43,681 bases of DNA from Actinomycetales bacterium (GTDB lineage Bacteria; Actinomycetota; Actinomycetes; Actinomycetales; BWSM-131). This document shows, piece after piece, positions 41,914 to 43,681 of this stretch; positions within the stretch are counted from its first letter, which is position 1; each line of letters starts with the position of its first letter. Position numbers and translations under genes: made by a program. The stretch lies in NCBI GenBank assembly GCA_030149025.1, contig JASBSH010000089.1, forward strand, positions 1 through 43,681, in the 5' to 3' direction. The notes beneath the pieces were generated by a model. That model had not been told where the DNA came from. It saw nothing but the letters and a program-made list of their open reading frames with translations, and searched no databases.

Positions 41914-43232
41914 CGCCGCGTCTCCTCTCCTGCGGCGATCAGGTCGTCGTCGTGACCGTGCGCGACCACTGCGGGTGCGCCGTCCCGGTCCTCGTTGGCA
42001 GGCGCCTCCTCGCCGGCGCCCGGCTGCTCGGAACCGTTCGCGGTCCCGTTGCCGGCACTGAGGCTGGCCATGGCGGCCAGCAGGGTCACCCGCGGTATGA
42101 CGCCCCGCAGCCGGCCCGCGTCGTCCAGCACGGCCAGTGGCAGCGGGGACTCCAGGGCGGGAGCGAACAGCTCGGCGAGAGTTGTTGTCTGGGAGACCGA
42201 CTCGAAATCCGCGCTGATGATGGACTCCAGGTTCCGCTCCCCCCGCTTGAGCGCGGCGAGCGCGTCGGAGTCCTCGACGATGCCGCGCATGTGGCGGTCA
42301 CGTCCGACGACGAACGTTGCGCTGACCTGCCGTTCACGCATGGTGTGCAGCGCGGCTCGCGGCCCGGCGTTGAAGCCGACGACGGCCTGTGGGGGCTCCA
42401 TGACGCTCGCAGCGGTGAGCACTCGGGTGCGGTCGACGTCGGCGACGAACTGCGCGACGTAGTCGTTCGCCGGGTCGTTGAGGATCTCCTCGCCGGTGCC
42501 GATCTGCACGATGCGGCCGTCGCGCATCACGGCGATGCGGTCGCCGAGGTGCATGGCCTCGTTCAGGTCATGGGTGATGAAGACGATCGTCTTGCCGAGC
42601 TGCTGCTGCAGCTCGATCAGCTGCTCCTGCATCTCACGCCGGATCAGCGGGTCGAGGGCGCTGAACGCCTCGTCCATGAGCAGGATGTCCGTCTCGGCAG
42701 CGAGCGCGCGGGCGAGACCGACCCGTTGCTTCATGCCGCCGGACAGCTGGGAGGGAAACCTGTCGCCCCATCCACCAAGGCCCACGAGTTCGAGCGCCTC
42801 GGCGGCCCGCCGGTCCCGCTCCTCCTTCTCGACACCCTGGATGTCAAGGGCATAGGCGGCGTTCTGCCGCACCGTTCGGTGCGGCAGCAGGGCGAAGTGC
42901 TGGAAGACCATGCTGATCTTCTGCCGGCGTACCGCCCGCAGCTGTTTCGCCGGGATCCCCGAGATGTCGGTGCCGTCCACGCAGACATGACCCGCCGTCG
43001 GCTCCAGGAGCCCGTTGAGCATCCGGATCAGGGTCGACTTGCCGGAGCCGGACAGGCCCATGACGACGAAGATCTCGCCCGGCTCGACCTCGAAGGACGC
43101 GTCGATGACCGCAGCCGTAGCGCCCATCTTCGTGACTTCATCCCGGCTGGCTCCTGCTTCGAGCCGGCGGACCGCGTCGTCCGCGCGACGACCGAACACC
43201 TTGTACAAACCCTGTGCGCTGACGGCAGCCAC
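41910..43232 (-). CDS. proV: Glycine betaine/proline-type ABC transporter ATPase with CBS domains
   Basis: The ~440-residue ATPase energises the osmolyte importer. It has Walker A GLSGSGKST, the Q-loop VFQHFALLPHRTV, signature LSGGMKQRVGLARALA, Walker B ILLMDEAFSALDP and the switch histidine in FITHDLNEAMHLGD. Two CBS domains follow (residues ~285-405), which in OpuA sense ionic strength. A polar tail rich in Gly, Glu and Asp ends the protein. GTG 43232 has GGGAG seven bases upstream; GTG 43238 is also in frame but almost touches that site. It is the first gene of proV-proW-proX. Confidence 0.93.
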   Translation of the reverse strand: MAAVSAQGLYKVFGRRADDAVRRLEAGASRDEVTKMGATAAVIDASFEVEPGEIFVVMGLSGSGKSTLIRMLNGLLEPTAGHVCVDGTDISGIPAKQLRAVRRQKISMVFQHFALLPHRTVRQNAAYALDIQGVEKEERDRRAAEALELVGLGGWGDRFPSQLSGGMKQRVGLARALAAETDILLMDEAFSALDPLIRREMQEQLIELQQQLGKTIVFITHDLNEAMHLGDRIAVMRDGRIVQIGTGEEILNDPANDYVAQFVADVDRTRVLTAASVMEPPQAVVGFNAGPRAALHTMRERQVSATFVVGRDRHMRGIVEDSDALAALKRGERNLESIISADFESVSQTTTLAELFAPALESPLPLAVLDDAGRLRGVIPRVTLLAAMASLSAGNGTANGSEQPGAGEEAPANEDRDGAPAVVAHGHDDDLIAAGEETRR

Positions 43233-43238
43233 AGGCAC

Positions 43239-43631
43239 GCTCCCATCCGTCGTTCTGCCAGCTCATCGAGCAACGCACCGGAGATCCGGGCAAGGACCGG
43301 TGTCCGTGCCTGAAGAAGGCAGGCGGACAGGCCGGTAGGCCACACGACGAGCCGAAGCAGAGGCGGGGCATGCGCACGCTCGCTCACGAGCGGACTCCGA
43401 TCGGCGAAGTCGCCGCACTACAAACTTCAAGGAACCAGCGACCGGGCAGCCCCGCCCACGTCGTAGTTCCGTACGACCGTAACGAATGTGGTGTCGGATT
43501 CAAACCTGAAGGCGGCTTTGCGACCTTTTTGTGACCTGGCCCACGAGGACCGGGCGGGCCGGCGGCGGTGCGTCGGCTATCCTTTCCGTTGCGTTCGTCG
43601 GGCGACTCGTTCGTGGTCGTCTGCGCGTCGT
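43239..43631. other. Gene-free spacer between proV and tRNA-Gly
   Basis: About 390 bases hold no supportable gene. The proV promoter must lie here, but no convincing -35/-10 pair was found on the minus strand. On the plus strand TATCCT at 43578-43583 is a possible tRNA -10 element, although it is about 50 bases before the mature tRNA. The short direct echo GTACG/CGTACG near 43460 is not clearly meaningful. Confidence 0.4.
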
Positions 43632-43681
43632 GCGGGTGTAGTTCAATGGCAGAACATCAGCTTCCCAAGCTGATAGTGCGG
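43632..43681 (+). tRNA. tRNA-Gly (anticodon CCC), 3' part outside the window
   Basis: GCGGGTGTAGTTCAATGGCA forms the acceptor 5' strand and D arm, and TCAGC-TTCCCAA-GCTGA forms the anticodon arm with CCC as anticodon. The sequence ends at the right edge in the variable region, so the T arm and acceptor 3' strand cannot be checked. Confidence 0.93.

Overview
The window is GC-rich bacterial DNA with tightly packed genes, many stop/start overlaps of the GTGA or ATGA type, GTG and TTG starts, and typical actinobacterial genes: a glucosyl-3-phosphoglycerate synthase, an EtfD-like iron-sulfur reductase, a 13E12/DUF222 HNH protein, a PE-POL LigD-type protein and an actinobacterial-type HutH. It is most likely Actinomycetota. 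The dispersed TGCAGAA-n-TGCA-n-GATCACG repeats recall Geodermatophilaceae and relatives, but that placement is from memory and unverified.

Layout. 1-7254 (minus): a histidine-utilisation operon, hutH-hutU-M20 amidohydrolase-hutF-hutI, then a truncated or chimeric FMN-dehydrogenase-like gene running off the left edge. It converts histidine through urocanate, imidazolone propionate and formiminoglutamate towards glutamate. 7537-13495 (plus): a complete peptide/nickel-type ABC importer (lipoprotein, two permeases, one fused double ATPase) followed by a FhuF-like ferric-siderophore reductase, which suggests metallophore or siderophore uptake. 13519-13653: a short mosaic made of four collinear relics of the 15.76-18.62 kb region. 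13686-17204: a small unknown gene, a GlcD-type FAD oxidase, a Dabb fragment, and a methyltransferase divergent from an IclR regulator.

17287-22955: the selenocysteine machinery, selD (minus), tRNA-Sec (plus), selA and selB (plus, overlapping), interrupted by a GAF-PP2C phosphatase on the minus strand. No selenoprotein gene was recognised in the window. 23031-24590 is a DUF222-HNH endonuclease with an SOS-box-like site directly at its start codon. 24667-26250 is a LigD-like phosphoesterase-polymerase protein without a ligase domain. 26171-32441 (minus) is a Mrp (Mnh) cation/proton antiporter operon, mnhAB-C-D-E-F-G.

32598-33640 is a degraded zone: a truncated excisionase-type DNA-binding protein, then fragments of an FAD/Fe-S oxidoreductase and of a pyruvate-oxidase-like enzyme. 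33872-37079 holds etfD and gpgS. An AbiEi-DUF559 gene follows, bracketed by three direct and two inverted copies of a 21-bp repeat. 38216-39830 (minus) has a hypothetical protein and dcd. A strong hairpin separates these from the glycine betaine/choline-type ABC operon proV-proW-proX (43232-39927, minus). The window ends inside a tRNA-Gly(CCC) gene.
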